Positions 31,570 to 42,700 of a stretch of DNA of 64,000 bases are shown in pieces. Within the stretch, counting starts at the first letter, position 1, and each line of letters starts with the position of its first letter. The DNA is taken from the NCBI GenBank assembly GCA_951802425.1, contig OX637796.1:2418001-2482000 (forward strand), given 5' to 3'. Source of the DNA: Clavaria fumosa. Lineage: Eukaryota > Basidiomycota > Agaricomycetes > Agaricales > Clavariaceae. The translations under genes were made by a program, and so were the position numbers. The notes under the pieces are model-generated. The model saw nothing but the letters and a program-made list of their open reading frames with translations, searched no databases and was not told the origin of the DNA.

Positions 31570-34562
31570 ATGCGCAAGTCCTCTAACACCGTACCACAGA
31601 CACCGCCACACTCAAGCACAAATGTTTCCCAGTCTACCGTGCTCAAGCGTAATCAGGTCATTCTTGCTTGGCTGAATTCACACCCTCGAGGCCAATCATC
31701 ATTCCGTCTTACACAGGCATGCCATCAGTGTCGCAGGCGAAAATTAGTGAGCACCCTCGCTCTCTTTGTATACGTTTTCAAGTCTGAGCTTCTACACTAG
31801 AAATGGTACTTGGGAAGGGGTTATCTGTACAATGTCACTGACCGAACGCAACTTTGGACAGTGATGCCAAGCGTCCTTGTTCCACGTGCGTACGCTCGCA
31901 CGCACACGCGGTTGCACATTCACCCGCGACGGCCCTGCCCTCTGGGCCAGAGTGCACATTTGATGACAGTGAGAATCCTGCGTCAAACGAATGCTGGTGT
32001 CGACTAATCACACTTCTCAGTCGCCGAAGTTAACACGACTTCCAATGAGGGCCCTAAAACGCGCTACGAGCGCCTGGAAAACCGGATAAGTGAATATCTT
32101 CTTGTCATCTCCCGAACAGATCTGATGTTCGGACTCGATAGGTGAACTGGAGGCGCTTCTGCTCCAGAAAGAGACCTCTGCCGTGTCCATTTCTGGCCCA
32201 CAAACTCCAATGTCTGATACACAATTGCGACCCCCTCTTGTTCCTGCCTTCCCTTTGATGTCTGGTCTGGAAACTAAGAAGTAGGTTCTCAATGACTGAG
32301 GTTTACTGAAAAGCCCGCTTATTGTAACTAAACACCGCGTATTACACTACAAGGTCTATGATGCCAGACCTCTCTGAACTTGGAAGGCTGCTTGACAGTC
32401 CTTTTGTGTCGCCATCGCATTCGTACGCAGTCGTCAACCTTCTCCTAGGGATATAGTGACTGAATAGCCGTCAGCAGATCTCCACAGGATGTACTTGAGA
32501 TCCAATGGCCAAATTGGCCCCCCGGAGTCCCAGGGCCCGGTTTATTACGGCATCTGTAAGCTCATCTGATGCTTTCCCAATATGCATGGATTTAGCGTGC
32601 GATCAACATAGCGTCGAGGTCTTCTTCATTTTCCACCCGCATGCCAATCGCTTATTTCACGGTCCAACTTTCATCGCGTCTCTGTCCTTATCACCCACCC
32701 ATCCTAAATTCCCGGTCGCTCCTGTGTTGCATGCAATATGCGCGATAGCTAGCCTCTACACTGCAGCCGTGTCTTCTCCGCCTTTGCCGGACTTTGACAA
32801 AGTGGAACCCGGTATGCCCGAACGTGATCTGCCTAAAGGGTCTCTGTGACATTAATTCAATCAGACGAAATTTTCGCCCTGAAATATCGCATTAGAGAAA
32901 ATCGCCCGGATTCATTTGCAGAAGAGCAAGCGGAGTTGGCCAGAGAGACGGCGGTGAGACTCGAGAACCTGGGCGAGAATTTGCTTCAGGTTCTTCAAGG
33001 TAGCACGTTCTTTTCGAAATGTCTCCCACTCGTTCACCTTCTTATTCCAAGCCCGCGTTGTTTTATCGTGGTTTTATTGGTCTCATTCAAGGCAAGTGAC
33101 TCGGACTAATCACCCTCCGCACATCAATGACCGTTCCGTCGATCCAGATGGGCAGAGGTGGGCTCTCATTCATGTCGTGATTTTACAACCTGCTTTATGC
33201 TTCAGGAAGGTGTTTCTCAGCACAGCCCACTCATTGAGAGTAGTCGTTCCTCTCGGTTTGAACGTGTGTCCGCCTTTCCATTCTATCGCACTGGCGCAAA
33301 GGCCGCCATCCATCTTACCGGCAGCTCGGACTGTCATCGAGGACGAAACGCGAAGAAATGTATTTTGGCTCGCTTATGCCGCCGAACGACAGCACGCCTC
33401 AGGCAACCCTTGGTGTCTCAGTATGGATGATATGGATGTATCGCAATTGCTACCTGTCCGAGGCGATCAATTCGAAAAAGGGGTCAGTAGCCATCTCTAT
33501 AAGATGTGTGGACAACTCTCACCTACGTCTCCTACCCAGACACTCGTGACGCCTCACGAACGACAGTGGGCACATAGCAAGGATCTCTTTCTGGTTCATC
33601 CCGAGTCTCAGACCGACTCCTTCATTCTTTACATCAAAGGAGCTATGCTTATTTCGAGAGTGAAGGTTTTCAATCACCGGTTCCGCGCCAGACACTTTGC
33701 TGGTGATCCTGACGCTGCATGTACCCAAACCATGAGTAGCTGTGCCGCGACAGATACAGTGGATCCGAGAGAATCACCTGCTTTCAAGGAATTGGACCGC
33801 GTGGTCTCGTCCTTCCGTTCATCATTCCCACCCCACCTGAAGAATCCTCTTGCGGGTAACATTGTTGACAATCATCTGTATACGGCGTGCCTCATGCCCA
33901 ATTTGTATGTGCCATCGATCTTGTTCCATTTCTATTGATCACAACTGGTTGACACATTTGGACAGTGCTACAATCGCCCTGCATGACCCTCACGCGGACG
34001 TTCGGAGATCCGGATGTGTATCTGCCCTCAAGATTCTCACGGCTGCTCGAGATATCCTTGTCCTAATCTACAGTGTGTGGTCAACGAGTTTCGATATCAC
34101 CCTGCTGGATCCGTTCTGCGCGGTAACACCCTTGTCATACTCGTTTCCCTATCACATCTAATGTCGTTTCTAGTTGTGTTGGTTTAGCGCGGGTCGAGTC
34201 CTCGTGCGCTTTCTGCAATCAGCCATTATCTTGAATAATGAGGAACACGTCGCCGCTTTACGGACCGAAGTCGATTTCCTCAAATCAGCCATCTCCAAAT
34301 TCGGTGAGCGCATACCCCTTGCATGTGAGTGTGGCTGCTTTCCTCGTGCCATTGCCGTGACTGACGTCGTTTACCGACAGACCGATTTGCAAAGATGCTG
34401 GAAGATTTGATCGCAAACTCCCTTCATATGCGTCCTTCATCTCTACCTAGTCCGGACAAAACGCCCGCGCTTCCAGCGCTGCAACCTGGTGGACTTGGTG
34501 ATATGCTGTACGATCCCACGTTCAATGTCAACTTGGACGAGCTGTTGCAGACGCCACCATGA
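31570..34562 (+). CDS. Fungal Zn2Cys6 transcription factor (regulator A), with two micro-exons
   Basis: A DNA-binding regulator with an N-terminal binuclear zinc cluster and the fungal_trans middle homology region. Exon 1 is 31570-31656, exon 2 is 31717-31746, exon 3 is 31801-31805 (5 nt) and exon 4 starts at 31862. Only this path gives ACHQCRRRKLKCDAKRPCST, then CVRSHAHAV and the sixth Cys in PECTFDD. A coiled-coil linker follows (RYERLENRISELEALLLQK). The middle region has VEVFFIFHPHANRLFHGPTF, LSWFYWSHSRWAEVFLSTAH (needing a 10-nt exon at 33148-33157) and DETRRNVFWLAYAAERQHAS. The C-terminus has MLYDPTFNVNLDELLQTPP, a possible acidic/hydrophobic activation segment. Its target is unknown. 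About a dozen introns. Confidence 0.85.
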
Positions 34563-34793
34563 CAACCTGCTTTATACCTGTATTAAATTTCTTGGTTTGC
34601 CTCGGGTTTATTTTAACATTGTACTGCTGTGCTTTGATCTTACCTGTACTATATACTCTGTGACCTGTGACCAATCTTTGCCGGGAGATAAATCTACCAT
34701 ATTGCATCCCAGGCCAAGATTCCCAACCAGAACACCGCTCCTTGAAGCCTTGAGGGTGCTTTCCTGGTGATGCTGCTCACTGAAGCTCCAAAC
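34563..34793. promoter_or_regulatory. Promoter of prephenate dehydratase gene
   Basis: A 231-bp same-strand spacer between regulator A and the prephenate dehydratase start, AT-rich in its first half. No specific site is recognised. Confidence 0.4.
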
Positions 34794-36003
34794 ATGAGCT
34801 TGCCCAGGCTGGCTTACTTGGGTCCTGTGGGCACTTATTCTCACCAGGTGCATTTTTGTTCAGTCGGGCTTCTCGGAACCTCAGACACAGGATAGAATAG
34901 GCAGCCAGCGATAAATTTGGAGGTCTGGTGCATTACCATGCAGCACAGACGATTGCCGGTACGACACAGCCTTGCTGCGTTTCTGTCTCGTTGCTCACGC
35001 GCAGGGTTGGTGTGGTCAAGGAGTCTTCGCCGCTGTGTCAAAGCAAATACCCTTTGCTGTGATACCTCAGGAAAATTCTATCTTCGGCATCGTCACGGAG
35101 ACCTATGACCTACTCCGTTCCCCTGATGTAGGCCGAACAAAATTTGTCCGGGGCGAGATCACACTGCGGGTGCAGCACTGCCTGCTCGTCCGTGACCGTG
35201 TCAAATTGGAAGATATCACAAAAGTCCTAAGCCATGAACAGGCGAGTACTGGAGCACCAGACAGCGTCTATGCTGTGTTCTATGCTGCTGACGCATTTGA
35301 TGTGACCCCACGCAGGCTCTGGGGCAATGCCGTCGCTTTCTTGCGCAGCGTATGCCCGACATTCCCGTCGAGAAGGCAACCTCCACAGCGGCCGCGGCGC
35401 GGGCTCTCCTGTTGCCAGAGAATGGCACCTGCGCCGCTATCTGTTCTAAGCAATGCGCAGCGGTCTATCCTGGTCTTGACGTGCTGTACGAGGGGATTGA
35501 GGATACACGGGAAGGCGCACCCGGTGAGCCATTCATGGCGTCATTTCTCCCCACTGTGTCTTAGGCTGATTATCCCTTTATTCCCCAAACGCGCAGACAA
35601 TCTAACTCGTTTTTACATCCTTGCCACAGATCCGCACGTCTGTCTGCCTACGCTCAGCGAGGCGCGGGTGTCTCAAAGACGTGCGCTCATCCGCGTGTCA
35701 CTGGGACAAAACAGCGAGTCTGCTTTTCCGCAGGGTGCAAGGTTCCCTTGTATCGTGTGGTGGATCGCTGCTCTTGGCCTAATCCCGACTCGGATAGACA
35801 GGAGACCGTCATGTACTGCAGCGGAACCGTTCCTGGACGTGTACTTTGTAGAGGTGCAAGACGACTATCTAGAGGACGCAGGTGAAGAAATTTGGGAGGT
35901 CGACGTTCGACACGCCCTCGACCGTGCTAAGGAGAATGTCGGAGGCGATGCCGTTCTTCTTGGGGCTTGGGGTGTTCACGACACCCCTGCTGCACGGCTG
36001 TAG
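34794..36003 (+). CDS. PHA2: Prephenate dehydratase (phenylalanine biosynthesis)
   Basis: Converts prephenate to phenylpyruvate, the penultimate step of phenylalanine synthesis. The true start at 34794 gives MSLPRLAYLGPVGTYSHQ; introns then lead to AASDKFGGLVHYHAAQTIAG and VFAAVSKQIPFAVIPQENSI. After LSHEQ an intron with a GC donor (35242-35315) must be removed to give ALGQCRRFLAQRMPDIPVEK. The next junction yields DNLTRFYIL, the catalytic Thr-Arg-Phe motif. A C-terminal ACT-like regulatory domain carries GLIPTRIDRRPS and DVYFVEVQDDYLEDAG; the usual ESRP effector motif is altered to DRRP. A 343-codon ORF starting at 34972 reads through these introns and is misleading. It ends at TAG (36001-36003). 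Confidence 0.92.
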
Positions 36004-36113
36004 ACGGAGGATAATACTGTGGCTAATACCTACGAGTTCAAGTGTCCGAGTGCGAAATGTTTAGTCAGCGGCGTTCGTGATCGTCGCTGCCAAGTTGAGG
36101 GAACCATTGAGCA

Positions 36114-37237
36114 ATGACAAGTCCACTAGTTGGCCCTTCGCATCTCAGAGACATCGTAAACCCTCAATTTCATCAAAACAACCTTACTGCTGAATCTTAC
36201 ATCAAGAACCAACTGGGGATTAAACTTGACAAAGGTACCATAGCCAACCAAGGTGCTCCAAGTTCTTTGCTCAACATTTGCTGTTGCAGATGATCAAATC
36301 TGTCGCCTATCTCTAACTCCGGCCGGGTGTCCACTTGGACCTCTCCATTGCCCTCTGAGGCACACCTCACCATCACCACTCAACTTCCAGCCGTCGTCAA
36401 AACCTGCCCCTGCTCACCCGCGTGATCGCGAGCGGTTGTCTACAGTCTGCAAACACTGGTTGCGTGGCCTTTGTAAGAAAGGGGACGCATGCGAGTTCTT
36501 GCATGAGTACAACTTGAGGCGTATGCCTGAGTGTTGGTGGTTTGCGAAATACGGCTTTTGCTCCGCCGGAGACGAGTGTTTGTACGCCCATCCGAAAGAG
36601 CGCCGCGTCGAATGTCCGGACTACAAGAGAGGCTTCTGCAAGCTCGGTCAGTAGCCGCTTCCATTGCGTTCTAGTTTGGATGACGCTCACAACTCAGTGC
36701 TGTATAGGCCCCTTGTGTCCAAGGAAGCATGCGCGTCGCGTCGCTTGCCAACTTTATCTCACTGGGTTTTGTCCTCTTGGTCCGGATTGTACACGGGGAC
36801 AGTGAGTCAGACTTCCACTTATATGTACTCGGCGTATCCGCTTCTGACTTGTCGAGTGCAGTCCCAAACCGGATCTGCCGCCTCCCAGTGCCTACGAGGT
36901 CCAGTCCTCGCCCTCGAGTCACGATGTAGGGCCTCCACCGCCGGGCTACGGACGATACGCGGACTTCGATCGCGGACCCACAGGAGGCGTGGGTCGTGGG
37001 GGGCCGGCGGAAGGCCCTCGGAGGAATCTGGACGACGTCCTTTGCTTCAAGGTTCGAGCTTTTCTTTCTTTCTTTTGTGCTCTCTTTACCCACTGAGTTG
37101 ATTTCTGAAATGCTCGTTCCTGTTTCAAACAGTGCGGAGAGAAGGGCCACTACGCCAACCATTGCAGGAACAGGAACGTGCCAGGGAGCCGTGGAGGTGT
37201 GGAGCGAGGAAAGCGCTTTAATCATAGTGAGGACTAA
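36114..37237 (+). CDS. YTH1: CPSF30/Yth1 mRNA 3'-end-processing zinc-finger protein
   Basis: A subunit of the cleavage and polyadenylation factor that binds the poly(A) signal. It starts at 36114 (MTSPLVGPSHLRDIVNPQ), only 110 bp after the prephenate dehydratase stop. Five CCCH fingers are visible after splicing: the one in DQICRLSLTPAGCPLGPLHC, then CKHWLRGLCKKGDACEFLH, CWWFAKYGFCSAGDECLYAH, CPDYKRGFCKLGPLCPRKH and CQLYLTGFCPLGPDCTRGH. A Pro/Gly-rich linker leads to a CCHC zinc knuckle, CFKCGEKGHYANHC, split by an intron, and a basic tail. The zinc knuckle is found in animal CPSF4 and absent from S. cerevisiae Yth1. Ends at TAA (37235-37237). Confidence 0.93.
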
Positions 37238-37414
37238 TTTCACGTATCCTAGCACTGTCAGTATCATAATTGAATACTCGTGGACTACACTTTGCGTTTT
37301 TGCTTCTCCTGGTAGTGTAATGAAGGGCGCTTAGCGCTTGAGGCTGTGCAGGTCGGATTGCAGCAAGTTCATGAACGTTGCAATGTCACGCACAGTGCCG
37401 TCTGGGTCACCTCC

Positions 37415-38397
37415 ATGGGTTGGCAAAACACATTCACACTCCCAAGACGAGCGAAAGGGTGTCATCTCATCACAGATGAAATCTTGAAGGAAATTCAACC
37501 AGGCCTGAAGGATGTCAAGGTTCAAACGTGGTCCTCCATTTGTCGGCGCTTTAGCTAACCTTTTTTTTTTGAAAATTCCGTAGATTGGAATGCTTTTCCT
37601 ATTCATGTGTGTACGAGCCTATTCAATTGCGCATATATGTGATGGGCTCTCCGATTTTTTCTGTGCAAAGACAGCATACTTCCGCGGCTCTCACGATTAA
37701 CGAAAATTGGGATTCAGGTGTGCACAACCCCCTCCTTGTTGCCGATCTCATTCACAGATTGACACTCGGGGGGATATAGACGTTCGCAGAGGTGACTCGC
37801 GATAGCACGCGTTCTGAGAAATGTTCATCTGACCTGTTAGGAAGATATGGATATGGCGCTTGGTATGCCGCCCAACAGTGACCCGTGTCATCTCAAAAAC
37901 ATATTCGCCTTGGAATTGATGCAGATAAGATCGTTCCCGAGTCACTGGATTGGCGACACACGGCTGAAGGACCGGAGTGCGTGTTTGTCTTCTTTGCGTT
38001 CCTCTGTTGCGCTCACGTCGGTGTGTATTCTGAATTAGCGATTCGTGAGCGCTGTTATTTTCCCCTGGCGCGTGCGTATGGTCCCTGACCACTCGTGATG
38101 GGGTTCTGTCAGTGTATCTCACACAAAGACGTCGTTGATGGGAAATACCATCTCCATACCGATCACCGACGGGCACCTCAACTTGGGAACCTGGCAAGGT
38201 TCGAGGGATTTCATTTTTTCGATGGCAACGACAAGCCTTTACTGAATACGTTTACTCTTCGATCAGGCATCTACTTGACGGAGTTTCGACACTATCCACA
38301 TGCCAGGCAAATCGTGGCGACGATCTTGTGCGTTGCCGCAGGCTGCATTTTTCGGCATTCAGTTTCAGAAGCCCTTTCTTTGACGTGTAGGTCCTAA
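37415..38397 (+). CDS. YjbQ/UPF0047 family protein (micro-exon-rich)
   Basis: A small single-domain enzyme; the bacterial relative YjbQ has thiamine-phosphate synthase side activity, but the physiological role is unsettled. Eight exons: 37415-37519, 37584-37606, 37671-37717, 37780-37791, 37845-37862, 37925-37976, 38113-38198 and 38267-38397. They sum to 474 nt (158 codons with stop) and every phase agrees. The spliced protein reads WQNTFTLPRRAKGCHLITDE, then LFIQHTSAALTINENWDSDV, RRDMDMALDKIVPESLDWRH, TAEGPDVSHTKTSLMGNTIS, IPITDGHLNLGTWQGIYLTE and FRHYPHARQIVATIL. The His and Asn residues of the family's active-site pocket are kept. About 15 residues after VATIL are untypical and the 3' end could be spliced differently. 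Confidence 0.87.
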
Positions 38398-39702
38398 CCC
38401 GCGCATGCTCGCGTCTGACGTCTTGGAATTCGATGCGGTGTCTTCGGTGGGGAGTTCGGATGCCGCTGGAGCGGCCGCTCAGAGAATTCCCCAATCCACA
38501 TGTTCGTGATTTGCAATTTATTTTTCTGTGTCATGATATGGATGGACCTGCAATTTGAATGAAGATTTGCCTTGTTCTAATCGCTCTCTTTACGGGACCG
38601 TGGCCGTCGTTGCCGGTTTTGGAGACGCAACGCTTATCACCGCCCTATGTTATGGACAAGTTTTCAATTGAATTACGAGGGGTTCCTCCGTCGGCTTGCT
38701 TGCCGCACGCGAACGTGGCCGTCATTGCCGAGTCTTTTCTGACGGCAGGGACCAACTGGCGCCATTCCTTGCACCTGAGCCGTACCCCAGGTTCGATCAA
38801 CTATGTTCCTGTGGTTATGCGCAACGGAGTCATAATGTAGAGACTAGGGAATCGGACAACCCGGGGGGCTTGAAAGAGATAAGGTGTCTGACCATTCCTA
38901 CTTGTAGACCCGACGTTGACCTTGGCATCACGCATTGAGCATCCTCCGTCTACGAGGAGCCCGACATGGCTGAGCTGAATAGCGGGGGCTGTGCCGCCAG
39001 CCGTTTTCTCAAATTTCCCTCTTTGAAAAATTTTCCTAGCGGATGAGAGGAAGAGCGCGTTGAGTTTGAGAATAAAGCTCTAAACAGCTGTGGTAAAATG
39101 GATTTGATGTTCGATTCTGTAAATTTGCCCATTCAACTGAGCTGCGGCACAACTTGTCGATATTTTTTTGGGACTATGCCGGCTTACGTGATGTCAAAGC
39201 CGTTGATGACATAAGCAAAGTACACCGCCACGCACGCTTTTGGATTTCGGCCTACGCGGTGAAACCACCATCAATCTTACACAGGTGGAAGAATGCTGGA
39301 TAATGTAACCTGATTACAGCCAGCGTTGACCACAGGCCATATGCGGCTGAAATACAAATCAAAAACAATTTGATCAGCAAGTTTTTTTTTTTGTTGATAT
39401 AGTCAAACAAAAAAAAGATTGAGGAGAGGAAGAGGGGGATATAGCAAAATGAACCGATCATTTGAACCTGACCTGGCCTTCCTTTACGGTAACAGTACCA
39501 AACGCTGTGTCGCCAACTCGCTCGCACCACTACTACAACCCACATGTCACACACCTTTGCAAGGGGCGGCTACGACTCGGGTATAAATAATTAATATATA
39601 TATCACTTCTTCATCCCAGTCCACGTACTCCTCCTCATCCCTATCGTCTCCTCCTCTTTTCCTTCCGTTGCCTTCCTATCCCATTCAACATCTACATCGA
39701 TA
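38398..39702. other. 1.3-kb gene-poor region upstream of regulator B
   Basis: Contains short ORFs such as 38559-38840 with a hydrophobic start, but no family features and no consistent splice pattern. The right end is AT-rich and holds a TATA-like element. It may contain a decayed sequence; I cannot identify it. Confidence 0.5.
39581..39588 (+). promoter_or_regulatory. TATA-like element of regulator B
   Basis: GTATAAAT followed by an alternating AT stretch, about 115 bp before the ATG at 39703. The region after it is CT-rich, as in many fungal core promoters. Confidence 0.5.
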
Positions 39703-42700
39703 ATGCCCAAGGCGTCCACTTCCTCCGCTAGTCGACCAGCCCTTCGGCGAAACCAGGTAGGCACACATCTCGTTTCTGTTCATCCCCGCACAATGTTCAT
39801 CTGCTCCGAATCACCCATCAGGCGTGTCGATCCTGTCGGAAGCGCAAGCTGGTACGTCCGACAAATCTCATACTGTCCGCTAGGAATCCTTTGCTCAACC
39901 AGGCCTTGCGGAATGCCTAGAAATGCGACGCCGCGCGTCCTCATTGCGGGACCTGCGTCAAGTGAGTCCGTGCCGCCTTAACGACCAATGCTGCCGGGCT
40001 GACTCTGTTATGGTCAAGGCAGTGGCAAGCCTTGATCAGCGTTCCAGCACCTGTTGGCTATGCGCAAGTCTACCTTGTTATACAGATCATAACCGTAGCT
40101 CATTGTACTCGTTCCCAGTCACCCCGCCGAGCCTCAATGTTCCTACGATCCGGTAGAGGGCCTGACCCTGGCCCCAGACGTCGATCCTATGACCAAGATC
40201 AAAACCCTTGAGGAAGAAATCAGTGCGCATGACTGTTGTCGTTTCAATTCGAGCCGTTCAAATTCGTTCCTTTAGCTCAACTGAAAGGCAGGCTGTCCGA
40301 ACGGCAGGGCTTGTCGCCCCACACTTCCCCTTATCAACACCCGCACCGTTCCTCCGGCAACAGTCACAATTTTTCCCCATCCGTGGCGATTTCTGATATC
40401 GGAAGCTCGGATATAGGACGGCCCTCCATGCATTTCCCTCAGACCTCGGTGGAGATTTCTAACCTCCTGGTCGATGACGACGGCCTTGCCCAATTCCGGG
40501 GTGACACCGAAAGCCCAGAAATACTTGGTATGCACATCGGAAGCCCTTCCGATACTTTCCTCGAGCTTTTATTCTCCGGTTGGAACCCTGATCTACCTGA
40601 TCCTCCTGTGCTCAATCATTAGTACCTCTCTCCCTGCCGCTCCTCTTTCGCATCGTCTCTAATTCGTTCGTACACCTACAGTGTTGATGTGTTCTTCCGC
40701 TGTGATCCATCTGCATCGCGTATCCTGCACAGGCCGTCATTCCTTGCCTCGCTGCTGCTGCATCCGAAGGATCCCAATTTTCCGCACTCCGCCATATTAC
40801 ACGCTATCGTTGAGTCGCTCACTCGTTCCGTCGGAAGAGTACCATTTCTCATAGTTTTGACAGTGCGCCTGTGCCTCTCGTTGGACTACCCAGGTAGGCA
40901 TTGCGCGCCTCGAAGGCTCACAACGGAACAGTCTCCTTACCTTCTTCTTTTCATTTCACTCAGAGCGTTACTGTGATGCCTGATGGAACTCGCCGTGATC
41001 GGTTCGCGGAGTTCCACGCCGGTAAAACTCGTTCATACATTGATAAGACCATGGCCAGCGGCGCGGACATATTCGCCGTCATGCAGGCATGCATCTTGCT
41101 TTCCTGGTACTTCTATCATGAAGGTCGTTGGGTTGAGATTTGGATTTTTGCTGGATTCCAGACCAGAGTGGCGATCCCACTCAGGCTCAACTATCCAGGC
41201 ACGTTTTCAGCGCTCGGGAGCACCGCTCCAGGCGCCTACTTGCCGCCACCAAAAGACGCCCGTGACTTAGAGTGCAGGAGAAGGACTTGGTGGATGACGA
41301 TCCTCTTTGATCGTGTGGCTTCAGTCGGTGGGTGGATCCATGCCGTGGACGAAAGAGATCTTGGCACCGAGCTTCCGCTACGGTGTGATGACTTTGAGAC
41401 AGAGGTATGAATATCTTGCCGTAGCTTATTCGAGGACTCAATGGTGTATGATGGTCACAGCGAACCACGTCTGGAGCCCCTCAGGACATCTCGCAGGCGG
41501 ATTTCTTCACCCGGCACCCGCCACAATTTACAGACTCCTTTATTCTGCTCATCAAGTCCGTAATGATGTTTGGCAGGGTGACTGACTTCAATGTCCGCGG
41601 GAACTTGCGCGCTGCCGTTCCTAACAAGAGCCAAAACCCATTCTTCCTACCTGGCTTTGAGGAGCTGGACAAGCTCGTCTGTGCAGATTTTCTGGGGAAT
41701 CTGCCCCTACCGTACAGGAACAGCTGGGGCCTCTCCCAAGCACCGGATGGTACTATCGATACAGATCTGTATATGGTCCATGTCATCCCTCATGCGTGTG
41801 TATATGCGCTCCCTAACTTCATGTTCTGTCTCTGATATCCCTCCCATATACAGAGCGGCGATTACGTTACATAACCCATATCTTAATTTCCATGATCCTC
41901 AATACGTATCGACGTCTCGTTGCATCAGCGCCGCACGGGCTATCATCGCCGCGTATTACATGTTGTCGGCGACCTCGTTGGACATCTGTCGTCTTCATCC
42001 TTTCGTGACGGTCTGCTATTGATGTTCTCATGCGTGATCTGGTTCGTGACGCATTCCATTCTTTTGCAGATCGTCTGGTATCTTGCTGCGGTCGTCCAAG
42101 TACAGCTATGCAAGTACTTTATTGAAATCAACGACGTGGAAAGGGAATCCGCCGTCTGGGGAGAAATAAACGTCCTGAGGTTTGCAGACGTGTTTTATCT
42201 CAGCCCTTCTTGTTCCCGACCAGAAACAATGCAGGTTTGCGATGCTGGGCTACGGCGAACGCTCATACATCGGAAGTGAGTCGTCTCTGCTAACTCACGC
42301 CATCTCGCTGCTCATTGTTTATTCTCTGCTTCACAGCCCGGCAAGAAAAGCTGCTACAAGGCCTGATGCGTGAGATTGTGCGCATGACGGCGCAGAAGCA
42401 GCCACTTGAGATGGGGGTGCCGCTGTACCCCTTCTCGCACGCAAGTCTGTGGGCGCCGCGACAATCTGCCAGTGGGGCAGCGCAGGAGGACCCGGCGGGC
42501 GGGATGCCGCTGCCGTCGAGTCCACCCCTGGAGGAAGCGCAGCTATCGCCGGGGTCTATCTCTGCGGGCCTGTCGCCAGGATCCATGTCTGCAGGTTTGT
42601 CACCGGGGAGCATATCAACCGGTCTGTCGCCGGGAAACATGCCGACTGGCCTGTCTACGGGGAACAGCATGTCGACGGGTTTGTCACCGGCTTCCGTGTC

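Noticed and set aside
34972..36003. 343-codon ORF taken as the prephenate dehydratase protein
   Set aside because: It includes a GC-AG intron and a GT-AG intron and lacks the true N-terminus GPVGTYSHQ; the spliced gene from 34794 fits the family far better.
37331..37606. 91-codon minus-strand ORF
   Set aside because: It lies opposite exons 1 and 2 of the UPF0047 gene and shows no family features.
40020..40108. Extra coding exon QWQALISVPAPVGYA in regulator B
   Set aside because: No donor restores the downstream frame. A single intron from GTGAGT to the CCCAG before TCACCCC gives canonical CX8C spacing of the zinc cluster.
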